A stretch of DNA of 64,000 bases, from the NCBI RefSeq assembly GCF_023585685.1, contig NZ_CP097764.1, positions 310,001 to 374,000 of the forward strand, written 5' to 3'. A program made the translations under genes and the position numbers. Positions 53,577 through 63,673 of this stretch are shown one piece after another; position 1 is the stretch's first letter, and each line of letters opens with the position of its first letter. Under the pieces are notes generated by a model. That model worked only from the letters and a program-made list of their open reading frames with translations. It was not told the DNA's origin and made no database searches. Source of the DNA: Blochmannia endosymbiont of Camponotus sp. C-003 (GTDB taxonomy: Bacteria; Pseudomonadota; Gammaproteobacteria; Enterobacterales; Enterobacteriaceae).

Positions 53577-54737
53577 ATGACTAAAAAAGAATTTCTTACT
53601 ATATTAGGAATAAGCATGATATTCGCGTTACGCATGGTAGGAGTATTTATGATATTACCTGTTTTAACCATTCATGCTGTTTCTTTACAAGGAGTAAATG
53701 GCAGTTTAATAGGTATAGCTATTGGAATATATGGCCTAATGCAAATAATGTGTCAATTACCTTTTGGACTTATGTCTGATAAAATTGGATGTAAATCTGT
53801 TATTGTCGGAGGATTAGTGTTGTTTATTTTGGGAAGTGAAATAGCGGCCACTACTAATAATATTTGGGGAGTTATCACAGGACGAGCGCTACAAGGATCA
53901 GGAGCTATTGGTAGCGTACTTATAGCATTATTGTTAGATTCCGTACGAGAACAACATCACGTAAAAGCTATGGCTTCAGTTGGAATGAGTGTTGGTATAG
54001 CTTTTGCTGCTTCTATGGTTTTTGGACCAATTATTACTGATAGGTTTGGATTAAACGGACTATTTCATAGTATTAGTATATTAGCTATATTAGCTATTGT
54101 TCTAACTTATATTATAAAACCACCTATTTCTTCTCATTGTGCGAAAAACGATGAAAATTTGTTCATGATATTCGATAACATTAAACAAATATTAACTCAT
54201 TCACAATTAATAAAATTAAATGTCAGCATATTTTTTATACACACTATTTTAATGTTAAATCTTATTGTTTTACCTAAAACAATGATCAATTTAGGATTTC
54301 CTCTGAGTATCCATTGGGAAATTTATAGTGTTATTATGCTAATATCTTCGGTTGCAGTAGTGGCATGTATTTTTTATTCTGAAGGTAAAAATTATGCAAA
54401 AAAAATATTAATTGCTTGTATGAGTATTTTATTTTTATCTGAATTAATTATGTTCATTAACATATCTTACTATAAGATGTTTTTGCTCGGAATGCAGTTA
54501 TTTTTTATAGCATTTAGTATAATAGAAACAATATTACCTGCTTTGATAAATAAAGAAGCTCTAAAAAAATATAAAGGAACTACTATTAGTATTTATTCTA
54601 TTGGTCAATTTTTAGGTATAGGGTTCGGTGGGATTGTAGGTGGATTTTTATTAGACATGACAGGAGCATGGTTAGTATTATTTTTTTCATTAATTATATC
54701 TTTTCTGTGTGTTATAGTGAGTAATACTCTACATTAA
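53577..54737 (+). CDS. yajR: YajR-like MFS transporter without the C-terminal domain
   Basis: YajR is a 12-helix major-facilitator transporter of unknown natural substrate. The 386-residue product aligns with the membrane part of E. coli YajR (454), with motif A GLMSDKIGCKSVIVGG and GRALQGSGAIGSV. It stops shortly after helix 12, so the C-terminal cytoplasmic ferredoxin-like YAM domain is missing. It follows cyoE as in E. coli and is convergent with thiI. Confidence 0.9.
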   Translation: MTKKEFLTILGISMIFALRMVGVFMILPVLTIHAVSLQGVNGSLIGIAIGIYGLMQIMCQLPFGLMSDKIGCKSVIVGGLVLFILGSEIAATTNNIWGVITGRALQGSGAIGSVLIALLLDSVREQHHVKAMASVGMSVGIAFAASMVFGPIITDRFGLNGLFHSISILAILAIVLTYIIKPPISSHCAKNDENLFMIFDNIKQILTHSQLIKLNVSIFFIHTILMLNLIVLPKTMINLGFPLSIHWEIYSVIMLISSVAVVACIFYSEGKNYAKKILIACMSILFLSELIMFINISYYKMFLLGMQLFFIAFSIIETILPALINKEALKKYKGTTISIYSIGQFLGIGFGGIVGGFLLDMTGAWLVLFFSLIISFLCVIVSNTLH

Positions 54738-54847
54738 TTGGTTTTTATAAACTATACAAACATCACTATTACTATAGTATAATTATTTTGATTTTTTAGT
54801 TAAAATTTTTGATTGAATATTTGTTCGAGATATAATTACCTGATATA

Positions 54848-56302
54848 TTATTTAGGTGGTCTGTATATTTTTACATTACGGAATCCTTGTTCATACAAAT
54901 GTATTGCTTGTAATCTACTCATTATGCCATGATCACAATATAATAAATATACTTTATCTGGATCTAATTTATAAAATTGACCTATTAGTTTATAAAAAGG
55001 TATTTTTATCATTTCTATATTGTTGAGAAAAAGAGGATTTTTTTCTTGTTCAATTTCTGTTCGTATATCTAACACTATATCATTAGTGTCTAATATTTTT
55101 TTCGTTTCTATTTGCAATACATGTTGATTGATGATTTGATCAGGAATATTTTGTATGTCTATTACATAGGATTGAGACACTGCACGGTCTAATACAGTGA
55201 AATCAAAATTATTTTCTTCAAACTCAATGAGTTGTTTTGTTGTTTTTGTGGTTGATTTTTTTGATATTATTCCACAATATTCTGGAACAGATTTTGAAAA
55301 TATTTCTGTCCCTATCTTTCGAGCTAAATCAATAATTTTTTCTTTGTCGTAAGCAATTAAAGGACGAAATATTACATGATTAGAAACATTGTCAATGAGT
55401 GTTAGGTTGCTTAAAGTTTGGCTTGATACCTGTCCTAGAACTTCTCCTGTTATCAACGCGGTAATTTTACAACGATTGGCTACCAATGATGCAGTACGTA
55501 TCATCATACGTTTTAACACTACTCCTATTTGGTTATCTTTTATTTTATCAATAATTTCTTTGATGACTTCTGAAAAATCAATAGAAATAAATTTTATTTT
55601 ATGAGAACTACTAAATTTATTCCATAGAAAATATATCACTCTACATACTTCAATAGCATGCGTAGCTCCACCTAAATTAAAAAAACAATAATTAACTTTA
55701 CATCCTCTCCGAATTAACATATAGCTAGCAACTGCTGAATCAAATCCTCCTGAAATTAATGACAACACTTCTTGTTGCGTACCTATCGGAAAACCTCCTA
55801 ATCCTTCATAACGTTTAATAATTATAAAAAGTTGATTATCTTTGATTTCTAAATATATAGTTTTTTCAGGTTGTGTTAAGTTAACTCTAATATTATTTAT
55901 ATTTTGACATAATTTATTTCCTAAATAATGTTCAACTTCCTGTGAAGTGAAATTATGTTTACCACGGCGTTTAACTCGCACACAAAAACTTGTTCCTGAT
56001 AATTTAATATCGTAGTTCAAACTGAGTATAATTTTTTCATAAATATCCTGTAAAGAATGAAATATATGTTTTTTAATTAAAAAGAAATGATGAATGCCAG
56101 GAATATTCACTAAAATAGCGCATATTTTTTGGTTATTGTTACATATTACTTCAAGATAATCCCAATGACGTACAATTGATGCTAATTCGTTATTTTTTTT
56201 AAAAATAGTTTTGATGTTGCTAATCAAAATTTTTATAAAAAAAATTCGTACAGCACGACTTTTTATTGTGATTTCTGGTGATAATTTTATAATTATTTTC
56301 AT
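54848..56302 (-). CDS. thiI: tRNA 4-thiouridine synthase ThiI with rhodanese domain
   Basis: ThiI makes 4-thiouridine at tRNA position 8, and in E. coli also passes sulfur to thiamine synthesis. The 484-residue protein (E. coli 482) has the ferredoxin-like and THUMP domains (about 1-165), the PP-loop motif SGGFDSAVASYML, YCGIIS (equivalent to Cys344), and a C-terminal rhodanese domain with the catalytic Cys456 in LLYCDHGIMSRLQ, the E. coli position. With thiL missing from its E. coli place between nusB and pgpA, the tRNA role may be the main reason it is kept. Confidence 0.96.
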   Translation of the reverse strand: MKIIIKLSPEITIKSRAVRIFFIKILISNIKTIFKKNNELASIVRHWDYLEVICNNNQKICAILVNIPGIHHFFLIKKHIFHSLQDIYEKIILSLNYDIKLSGTSFCVRVKRRGKHNFTSQEVEHYLGNKLCQNINNIRVNLTQPEKTIYLEIKDNQLFIIIKRYEGLGGFPIGTQQEVLSLISGGFDSAVASYMLIRRGCKVNYCFFNLGGATHAIEVCRVIYFLWNKFSSSHKIKFISIDFSEVIKEIIDKIKDNQIGVVLKRMMIRTASLVANRCKITALITGEVLGQVSSQTLSNLTLIDNVSNHVIFRPLIAYDKEKIIDLARKIGTEIFSKSVPEYCGIISKKSTTKTTKQLIEFEENNFDFTVLDRAVSQSYVIDIQNIPDQIINQHVLQIETKKILDTNDIVLDIRTEIEQEKNPLFLNNIEMIKIPFYKLIGQFYKLDPDKVYLLYCDHGIMSRLQAIHLYEQGFRNVKIYRPPK

Positions 56303-56584
56303 ATAAATATTTTATCTACTAAGATAGATAAGCATAAGAACGATATATTAGATATAGCAATAATATATTATATAAATATTACTATTTATATAATGCCACG
56401 ATCTTTTTTTCGGTTTATCGCCAAAAATTGTGATAAGCTATTATATACATAATCAATATACAAATTTATAAAAATAATTCTACTAACATATAGATATTTT
56501 TATTATGTAATATTATTATGTACGTGCATGTATATTTACATATACACATCTAATAGTGTTTGTATTACGGTATATTGAAATATT

Positions 56585-57505
56585 ATGTTTATGATTGATT
56601 TAGTTAATGAGTTACGTGACAGTCATCAACGAGTTGACGACGCTATTAGACGTTATTTGGTTATATTTCTTAAACAAGATGTATCTCTTCTTATACAAGC
56701 AATACGTTATAGTGTTTTGTTGGGAGGAAAACGTTTACGTCCTTTTTTAGTTTATCAAATAGGTAAATTGTTTGGTATTAGATCGTCAAATCTTAATGCT
56801 CCAGCCGCTGCTATTGAGTGTATACATGCTTATTCTCTCATTCACGATGATCTACCCATTATGGATAACGATAAATTGCGTAGAGGACGTCCAACATGTC
56901 ATGTCAAATTTGGAGAATCTATTGCTGTTTTAGCAGGAGATGCTCTTCATACATTAGCTTTTACTATTCTTTCAGAAGCACATATGCCAACTGTCACAGA
57001 TCAAGCTCGCTTAAAAATGATTGCTACATTAGCTGCCGCCAGTGGCGCTAATGGAATGTGTTTAGGTCAATCTTTAGATTTAATTAGTAAAAATAATAAA
57101 AATATTTCAGCCACACAGTTAGAAGCCATATACCAGCACAAAACAGGGTCGTTAATTCGAGCTGCAGTTCGCATTGGAGCTTTAGCAGCAGGAAATAAGA
57201 GCTATGACAACGATGTATTGGCATTTCTAGATCATTATGCTGCAACTATAGGATTGGCTTTTCAAATACAAGACGATATTATAGATGTTTCACATTCATA
57301 TGATCATGAAAAAAATCGCAGTATGCAATCGAAAGATAATGACATCAACACTTATCCGAAGATATTAGGATTAAGAACAGCTCGTACTAAAGCTCAAGAT
57401 TTATATTGTGAATCATTAACATCTTTAAAATATATTGCGAAATTAGGTTATAACGTTAATATTTTATCTGCATTTTCACGTTATATTATTAAACGTAACA
57501 ACTAA
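56585..57505 (+). CDS. ispA: Farnesyl diphosphate synthase
   Basis: IspA condenses isopentenyl and dimethylallyl diphosphate to farnesyl diphosphate. The 306-residue protein (E. coli 299) has the first Asp-rich motif DDLPIMD (88-94) and the second DDIID (230-234), plus GGKRLRPFL. The product feeds UppS and CyoE here. The start could be the ATG at 56585 or 56591. In E. coli xseB precedes it; no xseB is visible in the 282 bases up to thiI. dxs follows after 36 bases. Confidence 0.97.
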   Translation: MFMIDLVNELRDSHQRVDDAIRRYLVIFLKQDVSLLIQAIRYSVLLGGKRLRPFLVYQIGKLFGIRSSNLNAPAAAIECIHAYSLIHDDLPIMDNDKLRRGRPTCHVKFGESIAVLAGDALHTLAFTILSEAHMPTVTDQARLKMIATLAAASGANGMCLGQSLDLISKNNKNISATQLEAIYQHKTGSLIRAAVRIGALAAGNKSYDNDVLAFLDHYAATIGLAFQIQDDIIDVSHSYDHEKNRSMQSKDNDINTYPKILGLRTARTKAQDLYCESLTSLKYIAKLGYNVNILSAFSRYIIKRNN

Positions 57506-57541
57506 TATTACATACATAAATAATATTAGATAAAATTTAAT

Positions 57542-59419
57542 ATGAACTGTAATTTAAATAAATATCCTATATTAGGTTTGATCAATACTCCTAAAGAATT
57601 AAGACAATTATCTGAAGATTATTTAACAACATTATGTAATGAATTACGTCAATTTCTTTTAACTAGTGTCAGTAGATCTAGTGGACATTTTGCATCTGGA
57701 TTAGGAACTATAGAACTTACTGTAGCATTGCATTATGTATATAATACTCCATTTGATTATTTAATTTGGGATGTAGGGCATCAAGCATATCCACATAAAA
57801 TTCTTACGGGTCGGCGCGAACGTATTTTTAGTATTAGAAGGCGGCATGGGTTACATCCTTTTCCTTGTCGCGATGAAAGTGAATATGATGTGTTATCAGT
57901 AGGACATTCTTCTACTTCGATTAGCGCAGGGTTAGCTTTAGCAATAGCTGCAGAACGAGAAATGCTAGGACGGCGTACTGTATGTGTTATAGGGGATGGA
58001 GCTATAACTGCTGGGATGGCTTTTGAAGCAATGAATCATGCTGGATCTATAAAATCTGATTTATTGATTATTTTAAATGATAATGAAATGTCTATTTCAG
58101 AAAACGTAGGAGCATTGAATAATCATCATACTCATATTTCATCAGAACAAGTATATTTGGATTTAAAAATAGATAATAACAAAATATTGTCTGATGTTTT
58201 ATCAACTAAGAAATTGATCAAACATATTAGTAACCCAATCAATAATTCTAGCAGCGGTACATCAAGTTCATTATTTTCTCAACTTGGTTTTAATTATATT
58301 GGTCCTATCAGCGGGCATGATGTATTAGAATTAATATATATGTTAAAAAATATACGTGATATGAAAGGTCCACAATTTTTACATGTTATTACCAAAAAAG
58401 GTTTTGGATATGAACCTGCAGAAAAAGATCCTATTAAATGGCACGCAGTGCCAAAATTTGATCCTGAAAGCGGATCATTACCGGTAGAACATTCTAAAAA
58501 TATAACTTATTCTACGATTTTTGGTGATTGGTTATGCCAAGTTGCTGCTCGAGATAATAAGATTATAGGAATTACCCCTGCGATGAGAGAAGGCTCCGGA
58601 ATGAGTATCTTTTCTCAGAAATATCCAAAACAATACTTTGATGTTGCAATTGCTGAGCAACATGCTGTGACATTTGCTGCTGGATTAGCTATAGCAGGTT
58701 ATAAACCTATTGTCGCTATTTATTCAACATTTTTGCAACGCGCATATGATCAAGTAATTCATGATATAGCAATTCAAAATTTACCTGTATTATTTGCTGT
58801 TGATCGAGGAGGTATTGTTGGAGCAGATGGACAAACTCATCAAGGTGCTTTTGATTTGTCGTATTTACGTTGTATTCCGAATATGATAATAATGACTCCA
58901 AGTGATGCGTGTGAATGTAAGCTGATGTTATATACAGGATATCGTTATCGGTATGGGCCTAGTGTTGTACGTTATCCTAAAGGATATGCTGTGCCTGGTA
59001 ATTTACTAGATACAACGGAATTGTATACTTTACCTTTAAGTAAGGGTGTAATACGTCGTAAGGGACATTGTATCGCTATTCTTAATTTTGGAACTTTATT
59101 ACAGTCAGCTTATAATGTTGCATCTGAATTAAACGCAACTTTAGTGGACATGAGATTTGTTAAGCCATTAGATGAAAAACTAATAAAAAATCTTTCTAAA
59201 AATCACCAAGTATTAATAACATTAGAGGAAAATACAATAGTGGGGGGGGCCGGAAGTGGGGTAAATGAATTTGTTATGAAGAATAAATTATCAGTTCCAG
59301 TTTTAAATATTGGTTTGCCTGATTTTTTTATTCCCCAAGGTTCACAATCAGAGATGTTGTCTGAGCTTGGATTAGATAGTATAGGTATTTATAAAAAAAT
59401 TATAAAATGGATACATTGA
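57542..59419 (+). CDS. dxs: 1-deoxy-D-xylulose 5-phosphate synthase
   Basis: Dxs makes DXP from pyruvate and glyceraldehyde 3-phosphate using thiamine diphosphate, the first step of the MEP pathway. The 625-residue protein (E. coli 620) has the active-site [16 protein letters not shown], the thiamine-diphosphate motif [15 protein letters not shown] through LNDNEMSIS, the catalytic [15 protein letters not shown], and the C-terminal transketolase domain. It is in the ispA-dxs order of E. coli. A perfect 18-base-pair hairpin follows the stop codon. Confidence 0.98.
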   Translation: MNCNLNKYPILGLINTPKELRQLSEDYLTTLCNELRQFLLTSVSRSSGHFASGLGTIELTVALHYVYNTPFDYLIWDVGHQAYPHKILTGRRERIFSIRRRHGLHPFPCRDESEYDVLSVGHSSTSISAGLALAIAAEREMLGRRTVCVIGDGAITAGMAFEAMNHAGSIKSDLLIILNDNEMSISENVGALNNHHTHISSEQVYLDLKIDNNKILSDVLSTKKLIKHISNPINNSSSGTSSSLFSQLGFNYIGPISGHDVLELIYMLKNIRDMKGPQFLHVITKKGFGYEPAEKDPIKWHAVPKFDPESGSLPVEHSKNITYSTIFGDWLCQVAARDNKIIGITPAMREGSGMSIFSQKYPKQYFDVAIAEQHAVTFAAGLAIAGYKPIVAIYSTFLQRAYDQVIHDIAIQNLPVLFAVDRGGIVGADGQTHQGAFDLSYLRCIPNMIIMTPSDACECKLMLYTGYRYRYGPSVVRYPKGYAVPGNLLDTTELYTLPLSKGVIRRKGHCIAILNFGTLLQSAYNVASELNATLVDMRFVKPLDEKLIKNLSKNHQVLITLEENTIVGGAGSGVNEFVMKNKLSVPVLNIGLPDFFIPQGSQSEMLSELGLDSIGIYKKIIKWIH

Positions 59420-59420
59420 A

Positions 59421-59458
59421 ACCACAAACACTACATCATGTGATGTAGTGTTTGTGGT
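59421..59458. terminator. Perfect 18-base-pair hairpin between dxs and pgpA
   Basis: The arms 59421-59438 and 59441-59458 are exact complements with a two-base centre, starting one base after the dxs stop. dxs and pgpA converge, so it sits at both 3' ends and may serve as a bidirectional terminator or 3' stabiliser. No immediate T run follows on either strand, so factor-independent termination is not certain. Confidence 0.65.
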
Positions 59459-59545
59459 ATGATGACGTTTTGAATGAATGATCTAACACAATACAATTAA
59501 CTCAACTATAGTTCAGCATTCAGCATATATATATATGTAAATATT

Positions 59546-60037
59546 TTAATAAAATAAATGCATTAGCAATAAAATGATGCAAATTGATAAAATACTTGCC
59601 AATATATCATCTATGATGATTCCAAATCCGCCTTTTATTTCGCGGTCACACCAGGAAATTGGCCAGGGTTTTACGATATCAAAAATTCTAAATAACAAAA
59701 AAGCGATGATCGTCCATAACCAATTATTATGTATTGGTACTGGTACTACACTTAATGTTATCCACATGCCAATAAATTCATCCCAAACGATTGATTGAGG
59801 ATCATGAATACCAATGATTTTAGTAGTGTGATCACAAAAATATATACCTAATCCTATCCCAATAATCAGAAACAAAAAATAAAATTGAAATGAAAATAAA
59901 TACATCAAAATCCACCATATTGGTATGGCCAATAATGACGCTACAGTACCTACTGGCAGATAAGAAATTGTTCCTAAACCAAAACCAGTGGCAAACAAAC
60001 ACCATATTTTAGATAATTTCAAGTTATTATTAATCAT
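59546..60037 (-). CDS. pgpA: Phosphatidylglycerophosphatase A
   Basis: PgpA removes a phosphate from phosphatidylglycerophosphate to make phosphatidylglycerol, the lipid donor used by Lgt. The 163-residue membrane protein (E. coli 172) has the family segments GLGTISYLPVGTVASLLAIP, VWDEFIGMW, FRIFDIVKPWPI and GGFGIIIDDILASI. In E. coli the order is nusB-thiL-pgpA; thiL is missing here, leaving 59 bases to nusB. Confidence 0.95.
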   Translation of the reverse strand: MINNNLKLSKIWCLFATGFGLGTISYLPVGTVASLLAIPIWWILMYLFSFQFYFLFLIIGIGLGIYFCDHTTKIIGIHDPQSIVWDEFIGMWITLSVVPVPIHNNWLWTIIAFLLFRIFDIVKPWPISWCDREIKGGFGIIIDDILASILSICIILLLMHLFY

Positions 60038-60096
60038 GAATCACGCTATGATTATATCAGCAAACGCCTAAACTGATGTGTGATCGATGAAAACAA

Positions 60097-60537
60097 TCAC
60101 TGTGTTTTTAAAATTATTTTTTTACAAACATAGAGTTGATCGGCTATATTATCTAATACTCCATTAATAAATTTATGACTTTTTTCAGCTCCAAAATTTT
60201 TTACAAGCTCAATTGCTTCATTAATGGCCACTTTATATGGTATAGTGTTACTACATTTAGTAAGCTCGAATAATGCAATACGCAACACTAAATGTTCAAT
60301 ATAACCTAATTGTTCCAAATTTCGAGATAGATACGGCATCATTAATTTATCTAATTCTTCCGCACAACTTATTACTCCAATATATAATTCATGAAAATAA
60401 GAAATATTAAAACTTTGAATATCTTGTTCTTTTATAATATAATGTTCTATTTCTTCAGTATTATTTTGAGATAATTGCCAAGAATACAATGCTTGTAATG
60501 CACATTCACGAGCACGTCTTCTACTAATTGTTTTCAC
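60097..60537 (-). CDS. nusB: Transcription antitermination factor NusB
   Basis: NusB binds boxA RNA with S10 and supports rRNA antitermination. The 146-residue all-helical protein (E. coli 139) matches in RRRARECALQALYSWQLS, YIEHLVLRIALFEL, IPYKVAINEAIELVKNFG and KFINGVLDNIA. It is downstream of ribE with 27 bases between, the same ribD-ribE-nusB operon as E. coli. Confidence 0.96.
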   Translation of the reverse strand: MKTISRRRARECALQALYSWQLSQNNTEEIEHYIIKEQDIQSFNISYFHELYIGVISCAEELDKLMMPYLSRNLEQLGYIEHLVLRIALFELTKCSNTIPYKVAINEAIELVKNFGAEKSHKFINGVLDNIADQLYVCKKIILKTQ

Positions 60538-60564
60538 ATAATTCCTTTCGTATTCTTATATATG

Positions 60565-61041
60565 TTAAGAACTATTTTTGATTATTTTTAGTATATTAAT
60601 CATTTCTAAAACAGCCAAAGCAGCTTCAGATCCTTTGTTATTAGATTTAATACCTGAACGTTCTATAGCTTGACCAATATTATCTGTAGTAAGTAATCCA
60701 AATCCAATAGGTAAAGTGTTTTCCATGGAAATTTTAGATAGCCCATAACTACATTCTTTTGCAACAAATTCAAAATGTGCAGTAAATCCACGAATCACTG
60801 TACCTAAAGCTATTAGTCCATCGTATTTGTGACTAATAGCCAATGCTTGTGAAGTTAATGGTAATTCATAAGCACCTGGTACCCAAATTATGGTTATATT
60901 TTCATCCTTTATGTGTCCAATTCTTTTTAAAATATCAACAGCTCCTTCCAATAAATTGTTATTAACGAATCGATTAAATCTAACGACAGCGATAGCAATT
61001 TTAGCGTTATTTGCCATAGTATCGCTTTCAATAATATTCAT
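60565..61041 (-). CDS. ribE: 6,7-dimethyl-8-ribityllumazine synthase
   Basis: This enzyme (also named RibH) condenses the pyrimidine intermediate with dihydroxybutanone phosphate, the step before riboflavin. The 158-residue protein (E. coli 156) begins MNIIES like E. coli MNIIEA, and carries ARFN-like [42 protein letters not shown] and [15 protein letters not shown]. It lies between ribD and nusB. FAD from riboflavin is required by UbiH. Confidence 0.97.
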   Translation of the reverse strand: MNIIESDTMANNAKIAIAVVRFNRFVNNNLLEGAVDILKRIGHIKDENITIIWVPGAYELPLTSQALAISHKYDGLIALGTVIRGFTAHFEFVAKECSYGLSKISMENTLPIGFGLLTTDNIGQAIERSGIKSNNKGSEAALAVLEMINILKIIKNSS

Positions 61042-61137
61042 AATAATCCTGTGATTGCTTTGACTACTATATCATTACTTATTGTATTTATTGACATCAT
61101 TATAACATGATATTGTAACACGCCAATAAATAAAATA

Positions 61138-62277
61138 TTATATATTTTTTGGTATTAATCTTAAACGAATATCTGGGCCAACATTTTTTATATCAATTAA
61201 TTTAAAAGACTTGATGTCATTCAGATATTTGATATCCGGTAATAAACATAAAGGTCTTGCGTCAGATCCTAAAAATTTTGTAGCTTGATACAGAATAAGC
61301 TCATCTACTAATCCAATATCTAATAATACCCCTGAAAAAGTAGCTCCTGCTTCCACCCAAATATTATTAATTCCACGATATCCAAGATGTTGCATTAGTT
61401 CTGTTAAGTTTATTTGATGACGGCCACGATAATTAATTGACGATAATAATAATTGTTCTACTGATGGAGGCCAATTTTGATGATCTTTTTTTAAACGCAC
61501 GAGTAGAATTTTTCCTTTGTATCGTATAGCACGATGTGCTGGAAGCACTCTATTTGCGCTATCAATAATGACCCGTAGTGGCTGCCTAATTTGATGATTG
61601 GCATAAATACGTTTCATTTCGTCTGAAAAGCATGTCCAACGTACATTTAGTTTTGGATCATCTGCTAAAACGGTACTAGCAGTGGAAAGAATAACGTCGC
61701 TTTCTGCTCGAAAATGTTGTACATCTTGACGTGCCTGAATAGATGTAATCCATTTGCTTTCTCCAGAAGACATAGCGGTCCTACCATCTAGAGATGCAGC
61801 TAATTTTAATTTAACCCATGGGAATCCCGTGCGTACACGTTTTAGGAATCCTCTATTTATTGATTCAGCCTCTTCTAACATTAGACTATGTTGTACTTCA
61901 ATGCCTGCTTTTTGTAACAAATGTAAACCACGTCCTCTTGCATAAAAATAAGGATCTAGCATAGCTACAACAACACGTTTAATTCCTGAGTTAATCAATG
62001 CAGTAGTACAAGGAGGAGTGCGTCCATAATGACTACATGGTTCTAAAGTAATGTAGGCTGTTGCTCCTTGCGCTAAATTTCCAGCAATACGTAACGCATG
62101 TATTTCAGCATGTGCTCCTCCTGTTCGTATGTGGTATCCTTCTCCTACAATTTTATTATCGCGAACAATAACGCATCCTACGTTAGGATTAGGCATAGTA
62201 GTAAAACGTCCTTTCCATGCTAATTGGAAAGCCCGTATTAAAAATTTTTTGTCATGTGGTATGAGATTATCTGTCAT
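61138..62277 (-). CDS. ribD: Bifunctional riboflavin deaminase/reductase RibD
   Basis: RibD carries out two early steps of riboflavin synthesis. The 379-residue protein (E. coli 367) has an N-terminal zinc deaminase domain with HAE at 56-58 and zinc cysteines at 81 and 90 (PCSHYGRTPPC), and a C-terminal NADPH reductase domain from about 150 (LKLAASLDGRTAMSSGESKW, WVEAGATFSGVLL). nrdR, next in E. coli, is missing. The ribE start is 96 bases downstream. Confidence 0.97.
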   Translation of the reverse strand: MTDNLIPHDKKFLIRAFQLAWKGRFTTMPNPNVGCVIVRDNKIVGEGYHIRTGGAHAEIHALRIAGNLAQGATAYITLEPCSHYGRTPPCTTALINSGIKRVVVAMLDPYFYARGRGLHLLQKAGIEVQHSLMLEEAESINRGFLKRVRTGFPWVKLKLAASLDGRTAMSSGESKWITSIQARQDVQHFRAESDVILSTASTVLADDPKLNVRWTCFSDEMKRIYANHQIRQPLRVIIDSANRVLPAHRAIRYKGKILLVRLKKDHQNWPPSVEQLLLSSINYRGRHQINLTELMQHLGYRGINNIWVEAGATFSGVLLDIGLVDELILYQATKFLGSDARPLCLLPDIKYLNDIKSFKLIDIKNVGPDIRLRLIPKNI

Positions 62278-62700
62278 AGTATCATGAGATCGTGAGACTA
62301 AATATATTTTTATGTGATCAATTTTTTTTAATAAAAAAATAATTTAAATTCGATATTACGAGAGTACTAGTGTTTTGACTCTCTATTATGTCATAAATAT
62401 TAATAAATCATTCCGTTAGTTAGGTATTGTAGTGATAATTAGATCTCATTTATCCGTATGTTATTGTAGTAATATTTATTGATGATTAAATATGTATGGC
62501 ATTACTGTGTAGTGCATATTATAATATTGCTACAAATTTAATTTTGTTTACAATATAATTGATATTTTACTGTCCAAGTGTATTCAAAATATTTGAATAA
62601 ACTGCAGTATCATTCAGTGTTATGACAATAGTAAAGATACTATTATATTTTTTAATGTTCGTTAAATACATATATAAAAAAATCAGCGGTGAAAAATTTT
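62278..62700. other. Gap between ribD and secF (nrdR, tsx and others lost)
   Basis: E. coli has yajD, tsx, yajI and nrdR between secF and ribD. None is recognisable in these 423 bases, and no open frame or strong hairpin is visible. The ribD promoter is presumably at the low-coordinate end. Confidence 0.45.
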
Positions 62701-63612
62701 TTAATTAATTTTTATAAAATGATCACGTGCAGTACCAAATTTAAATGCTAACGATGAAGCTATATATATAGATGATACTGTGCCAATAATAGTGCCAAGT
62801 AACAGAGTGACCGCAAATCCGTATAACATGTCTCCCCCAAAAACTAGTAGTATTAGCAGTACCATAATAGTTGTGACTGAAGTTATGATAGTTCTACTGA
62901 GTACTTGACTCAATGAGATATTAAATATATCTATAGGTTTTGATACAGATGCATAATAGAAATTTTCTCTAATTCTATCAAAAATGACAATTTTGTCATT
63001 AATAGAGTATCCAATTGCTGACATTAGGGCAGCAATAATGGTGGAATCCATTTTAATAGTAAGTAAAGATAACATACCTAAAATAACTATTATATCGTAT
63101 GTCAAAGATATAACTACTCCAGTCGCTAATCTCCATTCAAAACGAAAAGTTATATATATTAAAATACATATTAATGCGACTAATAAAGCCATTATTCCTG
63201 TATTTATCAGTTGACTATGAGCACTTGGCCCAATCCAATTTGTTTGTTTAATGAAAAAATTTTGGACCATACTTTCTTGTAAAGCATGTAGCACTATATT
63301 TGCGGTGTCTTGATTGATTTTATTTACATTAGGATTTAATGGTAATTGTATCATTATGTCTTTTGGGGAACCAAAATATTGCGCTGTAGGATTTTTGAAT
63401 CCTGATTGAACCAAAATATTTTTAACATTAATGAGATTAATATCTTTTTCTGAAGTAATGTCAATTGACATACCTCCAGTAAAATCTAATCCCCAGTTAA
63501 AACCACGTGTTATCATGGTACTGCATGAAATGAAGAATAAAAATATTGATAAAAAAAATATTAAACGTTTCCATGCAAGAAAATCATAAATTCTATAATA
63601 AGCGTCACTCAT
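62701..63612 (-). CDS. secF: Protein translocase subunit SecF
   Basis: SecF, with SecD, uses the proton gradient to help pull proteins through SecYEG. The 303-residue product (E. coli 323) has an N-terminal helix, the periplasmic P4 domain (GLDFTGGMSIDI), and five C-terminal helices with SAIGYSINDKIVIFDRIREN and LSRTIITSVTTIMVLLIL. It follows secD after 61 bases. Confidence 0.96.
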   Translation of the reverse strand: MSDAYYRIYDFLAWKRLIFFLSIFLFFISCSTMITRGFNWGLDFTGGMSIDITSEKDINLINVKNILVQSGFKNPTAQYFGSPKDIMIQLPLNPNVNKINQDTANIVLHALQESMVQNFFIKQTNWIGPSAHSQLINTGIMALLVALICILIYITFRFEWRLATGVVISLTYDIIVILGMLSLLTIKMDSTIIAALMSAIGYSINDKIVIFDRIRENFYYASVSKPIDIFNISLSQVLSRTIITSVTTIMVLLILLVFGGDMLYGFAVTLLLGTIIGTVSSIYIASSLAFKFGTARDHFIKIN

Positions 63613-63673
63613 TTTAAGAAAATTTAATTAAAAAATGTATTAAATTTGGTATATAATTCAAAAAAATAAAAAA

